A program made the position numbers and the translations under genes. From positions 143,483,954 through 143,547,953 of the forward strand of contig CP136064.1 in NCBI GenBank assembly GCA_032622095.1: a DNA stretch of 64,000 bases, given 5' to 3'. The notes under the pieces are model-generated. The model worked only from the letters and a program-made list of their open reading frames with translations. It did no database searches and was not told the DNA's origin. Positions 12,218 through 24,308 of the stretch are shown one piece after another. The DNA is from Siphonodentalium dalli. Its lineage: Eukaryota > Mollusca > Scaphopoda > Gadilida > Siphonodentaliidae. Positions within the stretch are counted from its first letter, which is position 1. Every line of letters starts with the position of its first letter.

Positions 12218-12711
12218 TTATCTAAAGTAACAGACCAGCACAAATTTCCACCTGACCTGTCTGACCCAAAATTTGAGCGATCTGCGAGAGGACTTACAAA
12301 AAAGCCACAATAGGTTTGTTGTCTCATCCAGTGTTCGCACTGTCGGTGGCCAATCTTGGCTAATAAAAATTTCATTAGGCTAAACTGTTGGCCAAATTGT
12401 TTTTACCCCAAATGGAGATGGAAAGCATGGAGCCGGAAAGCTTATTAACAAGACAGTCAATAACTTTAAAGACTGAGAAGACTAGGACTCTGAAGACTAC
12501 AGCTGTCAGTACTTGACAAAATCACTTAAGACAAGTAGTTCTAAACATGGATATACATTATAGCTTGAGGTTCTCAGATGAGCAGGGCTGTTCACCTTGA
12601 AATTTATAATTGCACACCACTGACAAATAAAAAATGCCTTACCATTTTTATAGAAGACAACCACACCTCAGTACTAAGTTCACAAAAATCCTTTTGCACG
12701 TCCCTCTTAGG

Positions 12712-12869
12712 TTGAATTTTACAATCAGTAGTGGTACTTCAAGCTCTCAAACTTTGAAAATTACCAACCTGACATCCCCCATAAAGTTAAAATTTGAATT
12801 TTACAACTGGTACCGGTACTCCAAGCTCTCAAACTATTGAAAATTACCAACCTGACAGCCCGCATTAAG
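12712..12869 (+). repeat. Two tandem ~82-bp units
   Basis: TTGAATTTTACAA...TCAAGCTCTCAAACT...GAAAATTACCAACCTGACA occurs at about 12713 and again at about 12795. The second unit is interrupted at its end by the TTAA MITE starting at 12870. Confidence 0.7.
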
Positions 12870-13522
12870 TTAAAGGGGTACTGTACCCCAATTTCAATAA
12901 ATTCCCGGTGACAATAGCGATCTAATATGAATATTATATTATAAAATAACTAATTTGAGTCGACAATGTCTACTGAAAACGTTCCGGTTAACAGGCTATC
13001 GTAAAAGTAAAATTGAACTATTTAATATAAATAAATTTATGGCTGGAGTCATAAAATGGAGAATTATGCCATTACGAGTTTACCGTTCTTGAAATCGCAT
13101 ATGTTGCGTGTCTTTTATCGACGGCCGTTCGCAAACATTATTGAGTTGCAAACAAAACATGTTACCTGCAAAAGAAGGCCCGTTATAACCGATTCGGAAA
13201 AAAAGGAGAAAGAAACAAGAGTCATAAAGCGTCAAGTATTTTATAGGGAGTGAGATTGTTCGATGGAAGAGATTGAATGCATCAATCGAAGCTGTGAGCA
13301 ATGAACTTCCGGTTCTTCCTGCGACCTGCGTCTTCTCCGGTGAAGGTCAAAAACATGGCGCGTAGTTTGAAATCGTAATATTTTTGTTTCCAAGATCAAC
13401 ATTTTCTTCGCTAAATTAGGTTTATATGAAACTCATATAACACGAACACAATCTAACTTGAAAGTTATTTCAATGGGAGTAAATAAAAAAATCGCCTATC
13501 TTTGTGTACAGTACCCCTTTAA
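12870..13522. mobile_element. TTAA-flanked MITE with 17-bp perfect TIRs
   Basis: TTAAAGGGGTACTGTAC at 12870-12886 is exactly complementary to 13506-13522, including TTAA on both sides. TTAA target duplications are used by piggyBac and some Kolobok elements. The 653-bp interior has only short overlapping ORFs on both strands (for example 65 codons at 13056-13253) with no known motif. Assignment to piggyBac is an inference from the TTAA alone. Confidence 0.8.
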
Positions 13523-14029
13523 CATTTGTCGCTAAAATCAAATCAAACTATGAGAACAATTCTAACCTATTTTTGGTGTGAAAATCTAATCTACAAATAA
13601 GGTTGTATCAGGCATGAAATTTTCAACTGTTGAAAATTTGTCAAAACATTTCCCCCACCTGGCAGCCTATAAATATTATTATACCAGTACCAAACAGCAT
13701 AGATACAGGTATGGAGGGTGGGGGGTAGTTAAATCTGTTATCTATGCCCCTATTTGAACAAATGTGAATCCCCATCCATGAGATCCATTCATCTAATACA
13801 TTCAAAGGGGAGATTTAAGAGTTGAAGTGAATTGATTTCCTTAAAAAAATTCCTAAAAATAACCTATTTGAACAAATCCGAACAAAACTCAAGGACCCTC
13901 CATACAGACAAACAGACAAACAAACAGACAGATTCAATCCGATATAACCTCCAATTTTTCTTTGAAAACTCAGGGTATGATTTCACCTGGATAAGTGTGC
14001 ACATGGTTAAGAAAATAATATTGGAATAA

Positions 14030-14468
14030 CCAAGCCTGAATTTAGTGTGTCTGACATTTGCAGAATGAGGTCCCCAAAAAGTTAATTTAAAGATGCTATG
14101 TCGCAAGGTGGGCTAGCATCACTAAATTCACCATCTGGAGACTGCATTCTGATTAGGCCTCATCTGCCATGGGAAACCTAGGATTGATTGAAGTTCTCCA
14201 GTTGAAGTTGGTGATATACCCCCCATTGAGCACCTCGATTATGCATTTTATCTTCCAAATTAGGAATATAGAAACTGAACAGAAGGGAAAAAATATCTAA
14301 AAAATGTCAATTTGATACTCTAGATACTTCCCAGAAGATGAGGCATAAGCAGAATGAGGTCCATGGAGGGTGTATTTGGTGATGCTAGACTGCTGTACGA
14401 GGTAGCATTACTAAATTAACCCTTTGGGGACCACATTCTGCAAATTCAGAACACTAAACTCAGACTTG
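14030..14468. mobile_element. Double-hairpin MITE
   Basis: The left arm from CAAGCCTGAATTTAGTGT pairs with the right end ACACTAAACTCAGACTTG. The inner blocks at 14056-14152 and 14350-14452 are also inverted copies of each other. Each block is itself palindromic: GCAGAATGAGGTCC faces GGAGACTGCATTCTG in the left arm. So two hairpins lie head to head inside a larger palindrome of about 439 bp. No TSD could be fixed. Confidence 0.65.
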
Positions 14469-14924
14469 AGAACAGAATTTTATTTTAATTTGATAATGAC
14501 AACAGACAGCAGTGCAAGTGTAGTTGTTTACACAAACTGTCTGATATCTGTTATTCTAATCTCAATTAATGACAATGACTGTGTCTCTCTGTAGCTAATA
14601 CCTGACCCAGTCCTCTGGTAGATAATAACTCTCTGGTGAGCAGAGGTATTGTGATATGATATGGAGTGTTGGTTGGGGGCAGGGTGGGGTGGGGGCAGGG
14701 TGGTGGTCTGGGTCATGTGGGGAGGGGGGGGGGGGGGGTGAAGGAAAGTTTCAGTGATTTCATTAAAGATTAAAGTTTCATAACTCTGCGGATATTATAA
14801 AGGTGTTAGTTTTTTTCAAATTTTATAACATGATTATAATAAAAACAAATTTTTTGTTATTAAAAGTAAGCAAGGAATTCAATCTGAATTTTTTATTTTT
14901 ATTTTATTTTATTTTTTCAGTTAT

Positions 14925-15246
14925 GTCCCTGGCTCCGCACACATTTGTCCCAGTGACCTCATTTGAACAAATCTGAACCCCAGTCACCCCAAGGATCCTT
15001 CATACCAAATATGAACCCATTCGACCCAATGGTACAAGAGAAGAAGTCGTTTTAAGAAATACTATGGAGTGAAAGAGTTATGGTCCTGTCTTCGCAACTA
15101 TTTGACACAGTGACCTCATTTGAACAAATCTGAATGTTAGTCACCTGGGGAACATCCACACCAAATATGAACCCATTCGGTCTCATGGATCGGGAGAAGA
15201 AGATGTTGACTATAGCTCCACTGGAGACTTCGTCTCAGGTGAGCTA
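14925..15246 (+). repeat. Dispersed repeat R5 ending CAGGTGAGCTAAAAA
   Basis: Two degenerate units carry CAGTGACCTCATTTGAACAAATCTGAA (about 14960 and 15110) and ACCAAATATGAACCCATTCG (about 15005 and 15160). They end in TCTCAGGTGAGCTAAAAA at 15233-15249. I recognise this tail as common in mollusc repeat families; that is recollection, not a search. Confidence 0.6.
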
Positions 15247-16959
15247 AAAAGCGCTGAATAGATTGACAGTACCAACGAAGTTAATAGGTGACGAAAGTAT
15301 TTCATACTTCGGAAATATCGTATCATCACCGTCCAATAAATATGCGGATTTTTGTTTATACGTGGTCGATGACACTGACTATGTAAACATGTATGCTTTG
15401 AAGAGAGTTGTTATCAGTGAGCACAATGAATAGGTGAATACCTAGTGATGACGCTGTTGTTTTATGGAGTGTTTTTGTAATGTCCATTAAATTGGTGGGT
15501 CAGAATAGTATCCATCATTCACATTCACTGCACATAATCAAACTTCATGAGACAGCAACAGTAAGCTCTAACATTTAACAAGCCTAATGGTCAAAATGTA
15601 TAATCTGTACACTGGTTATGTAATTTTTTGTTGATTAAGCAGTCTGTAAGATAAAATGCATTGTTCCTTAATTGGAAGTACAGGCGAGAGCAGTTCTCAA
15701 CTCAATGGTTACGTAATGTGTCATAAACTGCATCCCGTCTAATAACAACATGGCTTCAGATCATAAAAGGTTTGAATACAATAGATATTCAATATTTATC
15801 ACCTTACTACAATAAGCAATAGTTGCGACCATCATGGTATCAGCGACATAGAGTTATTACAATTGGTTTAGCATATTTATGTGATTATAATTATATAATG
15901 TTTGTGAATTTCGTATCAGGTAACAACTCCCATAGTGCATCTGAACTAATGTTGAAGGAGAGTAAAAATATGAAGGAAATACAAGTAACAACCATAGCAA
16001 AAGAGAACAGTCCATCGTCTCTGCGATGAAACATTTCTGATTGATTTTCACCGGGCTTTTTGCATTTTTGCATATGGTCGGATGTGAAATCCCGCCGCAT
16101 TTTCAATTAATATTTTACATGAATTTATCTGTCTGTACAATATAACACATACCTATGTTCGTAAAGTTTAAAACAAATATTTTAGTCATTAATTGTGAAG
16201 CGCCGAAAAAATGAGGATTTAATTTGGCCAAAGTTTTTTTCATTTGGGTAATAAAATTTTCATTTGGCTAAACTTTTGAACACAGGATTTTTCAGTCTAG
16301 CGCGAACACTGGTCTCATCCCATTCCAATCACCCATAACCATTCATTAGCATTTTGTTAAAATATTAATCTTTTTTTGTATTGGGAATAAATATTGTTTA
16401 CACCAATCAAGACCCTTGTAAATGATCCCACAATCGCTTCAATTGGTTGTTATTGTTACAACTAAATGTTCTTTCAGTAAAACAAAGACCAAGCTGTCAG
16501 CAAGCCACAATCCCTGCACTAATTAACTAGATCAATAGACAAGCCGAATCTTCCCAGCCGAATCTTCTGTATGGACACATACAAACATGCACCACCAACC
16601 AATGGCAATAGCTCAAACTTGATTTGTCAAGTTGAGCTAATAACAATAAATGAAAATATTCCAAAGAAATACCCAGAAAACTACAATGCCTGTTTAATAG
16701 AGTAGTCCTTCTTGGTAGAGTTACTTTTAACATATGCATTGACAGAAAATCCTGCTGATGTTCCCCAACTTATAATGAATAAAATCAGTTTGTGTAATTT
16801 GTATTAAAAAAATCTGATTGATAGTCTGTTCATGAAGTATCCAGCTTCTCAACTACTAACAAATAAACAAATAATATATTCTGATATCACAGATAACATC
16901 AGTTTATACAGCAGTTTTATATACAATGGTTAGTATAGTTATCCTCCTTGGTCTGCTAA

Positions 16960-17420
16960 AGCAGGAAAGAGAAATGAAAGTGTCAAATACACTGTAGCTC
17001 AACTGGGGAAAGGGGATAATGTCATACATTGCAGACTATGGAGCAATAAGGAATGCGGAAAGGTTAAATGTTTAAGTAATACCAGAGGTCAACCCGAAGA
17101 GCCATATGAAGTTTGCTATGAAAAATGTTGGCTGTATGGCATGCAGAAGTATCAGAAATGCAAAGAGAAAAATCCAAGATGACTGCCGGCGGCCATGTTT
17201 ATCCTTGAAATTGGTTCAAATTTGAAAGCTCCCATCCTGAAGTGATCCTGCACATGCCAGTAAAGTTTCAAAACATTTCTCCAATATATCGGCTGCAGGG
17301 TGTGCCGATGGATTCAAATGTGAAATCTAATAGCAGGCATGTTTTTGAACGAAATTTGGAAATATTTTATGGCTCCCATCTAGCGTTCACCCCGAAGATC
17401 AATATGAGGTTGTTTTATTC
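16960..17420 (+). repeat. Repeat R1, copy 3
   Basis: It aligns with about 110-440 and beyond of copy 1: ATGAAAGTGTCAA...CATTGTAGC, GAAGAGCCATATGAAGTTTG, GGTTCAAATTT, then GGCTGCAGGGTGTGCCGATG. It confirms that the start of the window belongs to the same family. Confidence 0.7.
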
Positions 17421-17559
17421 TTTGGTTTATGGATAATTATTTGGTCTGTAGGTTGGAACAAAACAAGAAGTTGCGCCTCGGGTGCTGGGATACCCCCATG
17501 GTACCTTATTGAAACATGGGCAGGAAACCAAAATTAAACAGATATTTGAGCGGAAAGAC

Positions 17560-18460
17560 AAAAATTCAACATTTTAAGATGAACAAAGAGGAATAACTCT
17601 TCAACGGAAAATGCAAACAACGTACTAAGAGCCCTCCTGATGCCAAATCTCCCTACCAAATTACAAAAGATCCAATAACCCATGGCTGAGATATATGAGT
17701 GGACGGAAAGAAATCCAACATATTCAGATAAAACTCTTGAACAGAAATGTGAATAACGTCAATGAACGCTCTTTTGAAAGCCCTCTTGATGCCAAACCTG
17801 CATACCAAATTTCATTGAGATCCAATAATCCATAATTGAGAGACACCCATACATTTGATCTTTAAGCTTATGAACCACATCGATCGACACCCTGACCCGG
17901 GGTTCCCAATGGTATTTTCCCTTAAATTAGACAGTGTCTTGTCGCATGATGTCAGTTATGCTTAAATTGTGACACAGGTCTGAAACTTTACATGGTTGTC
18001 CCCCATGGATCACTGATCATTATAAGATCGGGAGACTTTGCCACGCGTAGCTTCTTGGTAACGGTTGTAAGGCAAATACCCGGAATTGGAATGCAATTAT
18101 AGCTTACAGCGTTGCAATTCAACACCAGTGATTGCATTTTCATGCAAGTAATACCCTAATGTGAAATTTGAGATATATATACCCAACCAGAAGAGTTTTA
18201 ACAAAATGTCTTATTTAAGGGTAGCAAAAGTTGCTAAGCAAATACCACAAATGATCGAATGACACCATTGCACTATTAAAACCATTCAGTGGTATTTTTG
18301 CCTTAATTTAGAGTGTCTAATCACATGGTTCAATATGTTCAATAGCAATAGTTTAATATGCAAGGACCATTGATCATTATAAGATTGGGGAAACTTTGCC
18401 ACACAATCTCTCCTTAGTAACGGTTACTACGCAACTACCCGGAATTGACAATTATTATCG
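17560..18460 (+). repeat. Two successive direct-repeat pairs
   Basis: Pair one (17592 and 17743, about 150 bp apart) shares AACTCTT.AAC.GAAA, GCCCTC(C/T)TGATGCCAAA and GATCCAATAA. Pair two (about 17885-18100 and 18255-18450, about 365 bp apart) shares a TGATCATTATAAGAT(C/T)GGG block, CTTTGCCAC, and GTAACGGTT...CCCGGAATTG. Both look like non-autonomous repeat modules. No gene. Confidence 0.6.
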
Positions 18461-19063
18461 GTATACTGTGGGCATGCATGAATAAATCAACTTGACATAT
18501 GATAGACCCTTCCCCATATGTGGCAGAAAACTGATTAATATGTGAGGGTAAATTAAACTGAAAATATTTGTCTTAATTATGTCTGTTCTACGAACATGTG
18601 GAACATGAAACTATATGCTGTAAATATAGCGGTTGCTTAATTAATTAAAATATTGTAAGTTTTTTTGTAGATTATATGCTATGCACATGCAGATATATTT
18701 CTACCCGACACAGGCGGCCAACGATTCCTTACACACCATGGGCACCGCAGACATATTTGGGAGCCATTTAAATATAAATAAGTGGGTCTGACACTGGTTA
18801 TAGTAAATATAAATTGGTATTGACTCATGTCATCCCTGTACCAAAATATCGGTGTTACGGGATCAAAGGGTTAAAGAAATATTATAATGAAAAATATTTA
18901 CTTCTTTCTTTCAATATACCAATACTATATAATTAAAATGTCCAATTTGCCCAAATAATCTTGTATTTGATCGCTAATTTTGTTTTTAGCGATAGCTTCG
19001 ATTAGATATACCCATGACTGGACGCTCCGGAAAATTTATATTCTTTACGGGAGTTAACTTTTT

Positions 19064-19384
19064 TCATGGGATGGCATTATCGTCGGTGGTCAGCTTCTTT
19101 AGTGAGGGTGTAGCTTCTCTTCTGAGAAGCCGTCGATAGCCGCTGTTGGGGCCAAGTATATTCATGTTGTGCTTAAAACACCTTTTTTCAAAGTGAACGG
19201 AACAAATTCTGGACCATTTCATCGGCAACCACTTTAATAGTTTCTGATTTTGCGCAATGGGTTCCCCCACAAAATCCTGCCAAATGTCACGTAAACGAAC
19301 ATCGTTTGGAATTGAATGTAGAATTATACCTAATAGAGAGTCAGTATATCGGCCACAGCCGAAAACACTGTATTTATCTGGCAT
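19064..19384 (-). pseudogene. THAP-domain protein N-terminus (about 106 aa)
   Basis: The frame begins at the ATG at 19384 (MPDKYSVFGCGR). Visible THAP features are Pro26 in the HSIPND stretch, Trp35 (IWQDF), then C61-x2-H64-F65 (ICSVHFEKRCF) and an AVPTF-like tail (EATPSL). The first zinc cysteine is replaced by Tyr5, whereas the copy at 4463 still has Cys there. With one of four ligands missing the finger should not bind zinc normally. The frame ends after about 106 residues with no nuclease domain, so this is an isolated N-terminal exon or a truncated element. Confidence 0.75.
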
Positions 19385-19930
19385 TGTCACGAATGAATTA
19401 ACGAAAAATTATTGTGAATACATGGGAATATATATGGAAAATTACAACAACATAGTGAACACGCACCCGAATTGTTGTAAATACTCTACTCCAGAAATGG
19501 AGGTATTGAAATAAATATATAGTTCTATTTTTTTGTCAAAATATTAACTTGCCAAACAGTACTTATGACAAATCACCAAGTGAAGATAACTCACCGGGCG
19601 ATGACAATTCACCGCGTTTACACAATGTCATTGACATGCCCCGCAGTAATTCCATTATCCTCACGTGCACATGTCGATTCCGCATTTTACATTGCCACTC
19701 AGATGGCGTCATATAGGTAGACACAATTAACTCTGACTCAGATTCAGTGGTTTTAATTTGTCTACTCATATGATGTCATATGAGGATTTACGACGGAGAT
19801 AGCGGACAACCGGTGGAGGTATTATTTATTTATTTCTCGGCTTATTTATTACGCTTTAGTTATGGGACTTGGATCATTGTCTTTCCGATAGTGTTTTGTT
19901 GTATTCATCAGGATAGCAAACCTTTAATAG
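19064..19930 (-). mobile_element. THAP-bearing transposon remnant, copy 2
   Basis: Inverse partner of 3886-4650. Homology runs from the THAP frame up through TAAGCCGAGAAATAAATAA to AAAACACTATCGGAAAG near 19880-19900. No TIRs or catalytic domain were found next to it. The sequence downstream of the THAP frame (below 19064) is AT-rich and not shared with copy 1. Confidence 0.6.
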
Positions 19931-20258
19931 TGAAGCATTGAATACAGGGGGGTCAGGAGAAAATTTGCCGAATTTTTTTTGCAGCAGCACTCCGGGTACC
20001 CACCACCGCCTTTGTACAAAATAAATATTTTTTTCCACCCAGGTTTTGAGACCAACTCTCATTTCCAATGACTTTACCAAACTTTTCCAGACTGTTCTAG
20101 TATATTATGCTGTTCCGTTCCCTTACTCACATTTAATCAATATCCACTATCCACTCTGATCCTACATTTAGAAATCACCAGTAGGAAGTTCAAAGTTCAA
20201 CTTGACTGTAAATATAACAGCTGGTAAAAAAATCATTTTATCCTCCTAATTCTACATT

Positions 20259-20262
<4 letters not shown>

Positions 20263-20316
<54 letters not shown>
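20263..20316. repeat. (AT)n microsatellite, about 27 units
   Basis: Uninterrupted alternating AT over about 54 bp. Confidence 0.95.
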
Positions 20317-20319
<3 letters not shown>

Positions 20320-20321
<2 letters not shown>

Positions 20322-21875
20322 GATACATACACACATGTTTAGGTATGCTCACATGCTTATACAGTACTTGTCTAATATACTTGAAGATGTGAATATACCT
20401 GAATATAACATCAATAAATGTGATGAGGGCTTGCAGAGGTCCTGGGCAATGATTATTGTTGTTGAATGTTGTTGTTGATCAGGTCCAGCACATAAAAACA
20501 TGAAAACACGTGGTAAAAGGAATCGAAAACATGTTGCAAAAAATTGCAAAATGCAAACAAATGGTTATATATAACTACCTAAATTAACATAAAGTGACAT
20601 TGCATGGTGACATGCACTGTGATTCTCATCTGAAATTTGGAGTTAAGCAACACCGAGTCTAATTAGTATTTTGATTGAAACATTTAGCCCAATCAGTATT
20701 AAAATGTACAGTATGTACTGGACCTGTTCATGCCAACATTTGCAATACATTATCATTAAGAATATTATACTTAGCTGTGGCATCAGTGTAGCTGTGATAC
20801 CATACACCAATCTCAAATGTGTACAGATATAGACACACTTTGAATGATAGTCACCAAACACTTCAACTTTCTTTGGCCAACCTGATTACTGGGACCTGTA
20901 TCTAGTATATTTAATATGCCATATGTGTGTTATATAGATCATAACACAATCAAACGATCACCCCATATTGGGTAATTGTCTTGTATTAATGTATTAAATT
21001 AGGTGAACAAAATTCAAAAGAAAACAAAATTCCAAACAACGGAAAAAAATGTGTTTTCTTGAACTATGACCCACCCACCCGGCCCGGTGTAAGGAATTTT
21101 TTTGCAGACCCCCCCCCCCTGTGTACTATGGTCATAATTCAATGGAAATAAACCAAGACCCGCATTCTCAAGTGCAATTTTATCACCATTATGAAGATGC
21201 CTACAAAGTCCAAATTTTTCAGCCTTTTTTTTTAGGGGAAATGCCCACATGGTACATGTACATGGCATTTTCTTTCAATTCATGATGATTACAAGCCCCA
21301 TGATGTATATATTATTCCAAGCACAAAACAATTTATAGAAAGTAAAAATAAAAATGACTTGTTCCCATCGACATGTCAATATTAACATCAATGACAAATT
21401 TCATGATGATCAGACAAACAGTACGGCTTGTAGCCAGTGCTAATGGATTGCATTTTGAAATCCAAGATGGCCATGACCCCAAAATTACTCGTTCCCATTT
21501 TATACATGTCAATGTTAACCTCTTTGCTGCTATGACATCCGTAACTATTACGGACGTAAAAGTGCACACCGTGTGCTTATATGGCCCGTAGGTAGCAGTA
21601 GGCCATTATACATAACTGGAACTGAGAGATTGGTGCATCGGAATAACTGTATCTGGAAGTTTCAAATGGAAAAATTGACAAAAGAATGACCTCATTTTGG
21701 AGCCGCCTAATGACGAAAAAAAAAAGTAATCACCCCTTCATATTGTACAAGTTAATTTTAGCTATGAAAGGCGTTGGCAAAAGAATACGATACCTTGATC
21801 ACATTGAAGACATTTTTTGTGCGTGCGGATTGCGAAGACAACTGGAAAACACAGTTACCTGTTTCGAATTCTAAA
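20320..21875. other. No gene seen
   Basis: AT-rich sequence with only short shadow ORFs. A short R1-like phrase (TTTGAAATCCAAGATGGCCA) occurs at about 21453. A C-rich tract lies at 21108-21120. Confidence 0.5.
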
Positions 21876-21965
21876 CTTCAATATATGCACAAACGAGAGG
21901 CCGAACACGATCGGCAGATGTTAACCCATCCCTTGGCGATCAAAATTTAATATGATCGGATAAAT
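21876..21965 (-). repeat. Repeat R4, copy 2 (partial)
   Basis: The reverse complement reads GATCGCCAAGGGATGGGTTAAC, then ATCTGCCGATCGTG and CCTCTCGTTTG, matching 7558-7615. Homology fades further to the left. Confidence 0.6.
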
Positions 21966-22687
21966 GAGAGTTTTGGTGTTGAATTATAGAGTATACTGTT
22001 ATGTACTATTATAGACAAATGTACATAACACAAATTATTGGAATTTATGGGTCACTGGCATTTATATAAGAGAATGCACTGGTACAGAATCTGTAATGCT
22101 AAACCGCCACAGCCAGCAAGCCCATGGGTTAAATGTGTAGGTGTGACCTGGACATGGAATACTTGGGTTAAGAGAGTCCAATTTAAGTTTACAATAATAA
22201 TGTGTCCTAGTATACAGATAAGCAACCTCACTACTGACCCATTAATATCAATTATATAGCAGAGCTGTCAAAATATCACAGGAATTGTTTATGTTGAACA
22301 CTGACCTCTCTATTGAACCAATAACAATTATAATGATATCAGACTATCTGAAGATATAACTCTGCAGCACAGATGTCCAAGTCTACTGTTAATATCATGT
22401 GATGTTTATTGTTGAATCTTTATTTTAAATTAGATGCCATAGCCTAATGTATCAGATTATTTGCACATTGGCATAAGAGACATCAGAAAATAATATAGCC
22501 TTATCAATAGCTAAGTAGTCCAAAGGCAATTGGTGAATTGGATTTAATGTTTCTCCAAACAGATTTACCAGTACATAACACAAGATTTTGGACCGATTTA
22601 ATCAAATTAAGTGTGGTGATTCGGGGTACCCTTGGCAGAGTTATAATGGTGTTAGTTTTTGAATTTTTTTTAACTTATTTAAAAAAA

Positions 22688-23197
22688 TTAAAGGGACACA
22701 TTGGAAATCTTTTTATCATAATCATCAATATCTAAATGAAAACAAATGACAATGTCAATGACATTTTTTTTATTATTATTATAAAAGTTAAAAATAATTT
22801 TTTTTTTAAATCAATTTTTTTGTTCTTCTTCCGAAAAAGGGTCATAACTCCTTTAAAATTAATCGGATCAAACCCATATTCGAACTCGATCTGTATTTTT
22901 GGGCTGTGAAACTCACATACCAAATTTTTGAGTTATGGCAGAATGCGTGAATTCTAAATTGAAAAAGGGCCATAACTCTGTAACAAAAACTCACATACCA
23001 AATGTTTGAGTTATGGCAGAATGCGTGAATTCTAAATTGAAAAAGGGCCATAACTCTGTAACAAAAACTCGGATCAAACCCAAATTCGAACTCGATCTGT
23101 ATTTTGGGCTGAGAAATCCATATACAAAATTTGGTTTCGATCGGATAGAAAATGTTTGAGTTATCGCATTACTCGTAAAGTGTCTACTGACAGACAG

Positions 23198-23230
<33 letters not shown>

Positions 23231-23422
23231 TGGACGAACGACGAGTGGTCAATCCGACAAACCGACAAACGACACTATGTTATATGGGTAAACATAAAAA
23301 CTACTTGGCAATTTTTTCCTCCAGTGGAATAATGAAGTTTCTCAATCGTCACGAGGAGAATTTTATCGTAACCTGAAAAAATGTCCTTCACTTAGTCATT
23401 TTTATGTTGAATGTCCCTTTAA
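22688..23422. mobile_element. TTAA-flanked element carrying repeat R3
   Basis: It begins TTAAAGGGACACATT at 22688 and ends AATGTCCCTTTAA at 23422, inverted and including TTAA. The interior is an inverse copy of R3 with two passes of CATACCAAAT...GAGTTATGGCAGAATGCG. It also has a (GACA)n-type run at about 23190-23232. The right end is immediately followed by LINE coding sequence, so it probably landed inside that LINE. Confidence 0.75.
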
Positions 23423-23423
23423 T

Positions 23424-23744
23424 TCAATTATCTCGCTAAAGAGAATTCATACATCAAATCATAGATCAGGCGTTGAGACTATGAAGTGGGCAAAATCTAA
23501 GAACCAAAAGAAAGGGATATCTGGAATTGGCTCATGTCAGTTATGTGGCGCCATCATGTGCGATGAATATCATTTTGTAATAGTTTGTCCAAATTTACGT
23601 GAATACCGGATGAAATATATTGACGAATCGATCTGGAAAAATCCATCGCGAGAGTCTTTTTATGGCTTATTAAATTCTTCTGACTCAATGAAGCTAAACA
23701 AACTTTCAAACTTTATAAAAATCGGATTGAAACAATTTAAATAA
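23424..23744 (+). pseudogene. Non-LTR retrotransposon C-terminal Cys/His tail
   Basis: The frame reads KRIHTSNHRSGVETMKWAK...SCQLCGAIMCDEYHFVIVCPNLREYRMKYI...LSNFIKIGLKQFK. The C-x2-C-x9-H-x4-C pattern followed by an R-x3-Y-I helix is typical of the C-terminus of several LINE-type polyproteins in marine invertebrates. Such tails are usually preceded by an 'N-H-R-L-x-I-E-x-G-R-W' stretch, here NHRSGVETMKW. No reverse transcriptase motifs lie directly upstream, because the TTAA element at 22688-23422 abuts. Only the tail survives here. Confidence 0.7.
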
Positions 23745-23959
23745 CTATTCAAATATTTGGCGAGCGTGGTGCTTATATGTGTGTGCGTCTGTATGTGTGA
23801 ACATGCAGACATACATATATGTGAAGATCACGTCGTAGATTCCTTATTAATAGTACAACTATGCATATTATGTTGCTATTTGTATGGTTTCTACGTGTTT
23901 TAGATATGCAAAATTCCATAACGAATATCGAGTGTGCCATAATACAATGTCTTTGTGTA

Positions 23960-24011
23960 TGTGTTTATATAGATATATATATGTATATATATGTATATAT
24001 ATATGTATATG

Positions 24012-24054
<43 letters not shown>

Positions 24055-24175
24055 ATATATATGTATGTGTATGTATATGTTTGTATGCATGTATATTTAT
24101 ACATATGTATGTATGTTTGTGTGTGTAGGTATACGTATATATGTGAGTATTTATAAGTGTGTGTATACATTATAT
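23960..24175. repeat. TA/TATG microsatellite tract
   Basis: Low-complexity TATA, TATG and GTAT tract. The roughly 100-residue Tyr/Ile/Cys-rich ORFs on both strands here are artefacts of it. Confidence 0.9.
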
Positions 24176-24308
24176 GAGTCAATTTAATTACAGATAATAA
24201 TCATGTACGTAATATTGGTACATCATCATTTACAACAACTTGGTTTCCAAAAAGTAAAATGAGCAAACAGTACTATATATACTAACCATGATGTATATTT
24301 ATGTAATT

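Larger units (their letters stand above)
12329..16311. mobile_element. hAT-type DNA transposon, non-autonomous, perfect 8-bp TSD
   Basis: The left end CAGTGTTCGCACTG (12329) and right end GCGCGAACACTG (to 16311) are inverted. They are flanked by identical 8-bp duplications GTCTCATC at 12321-12328 and 16312-16319. An 8-bp TSD with CAGTG-type TIRs is the hAT signature. Subterminal words pair across the element: CATTAGGCTAAAC on the left, CATTTGGCTAAAC and TTTGGCCAAA on the right. No BED finger or transposase frame was found inside. The interior carries at least three younger repeats (12870-13522, 14030-14468, 14925-15246). Confidence 0.85.
11289..16567. mobile_element. Element with perfect 23-bp GAAGATTCGG-type TIRs, itself interrupted
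   Basis: Bases 11306-11328 (starting GAAGATTCGGCTGGG) are exactly complementary to 16545-16567. A further degenerate GAAGATTTGGCCGAG lies outside at 11289. The element interrupts an R1 copy. Without its own hAT insertion (12329-16311 plus one TSD) it is about 1.3 kb and has no recognised gene, so it is probably non-autonomous. The terminal sequence was not matched to a named superfamily. No clean target duplication could be fixed. Confidence 0.65.

Noticed and set aside
23861-24187. 100-residue Tyr/Ile-rich ORFs on both strands
   Set aside because: Translation of a TA/TATG microsatellite.
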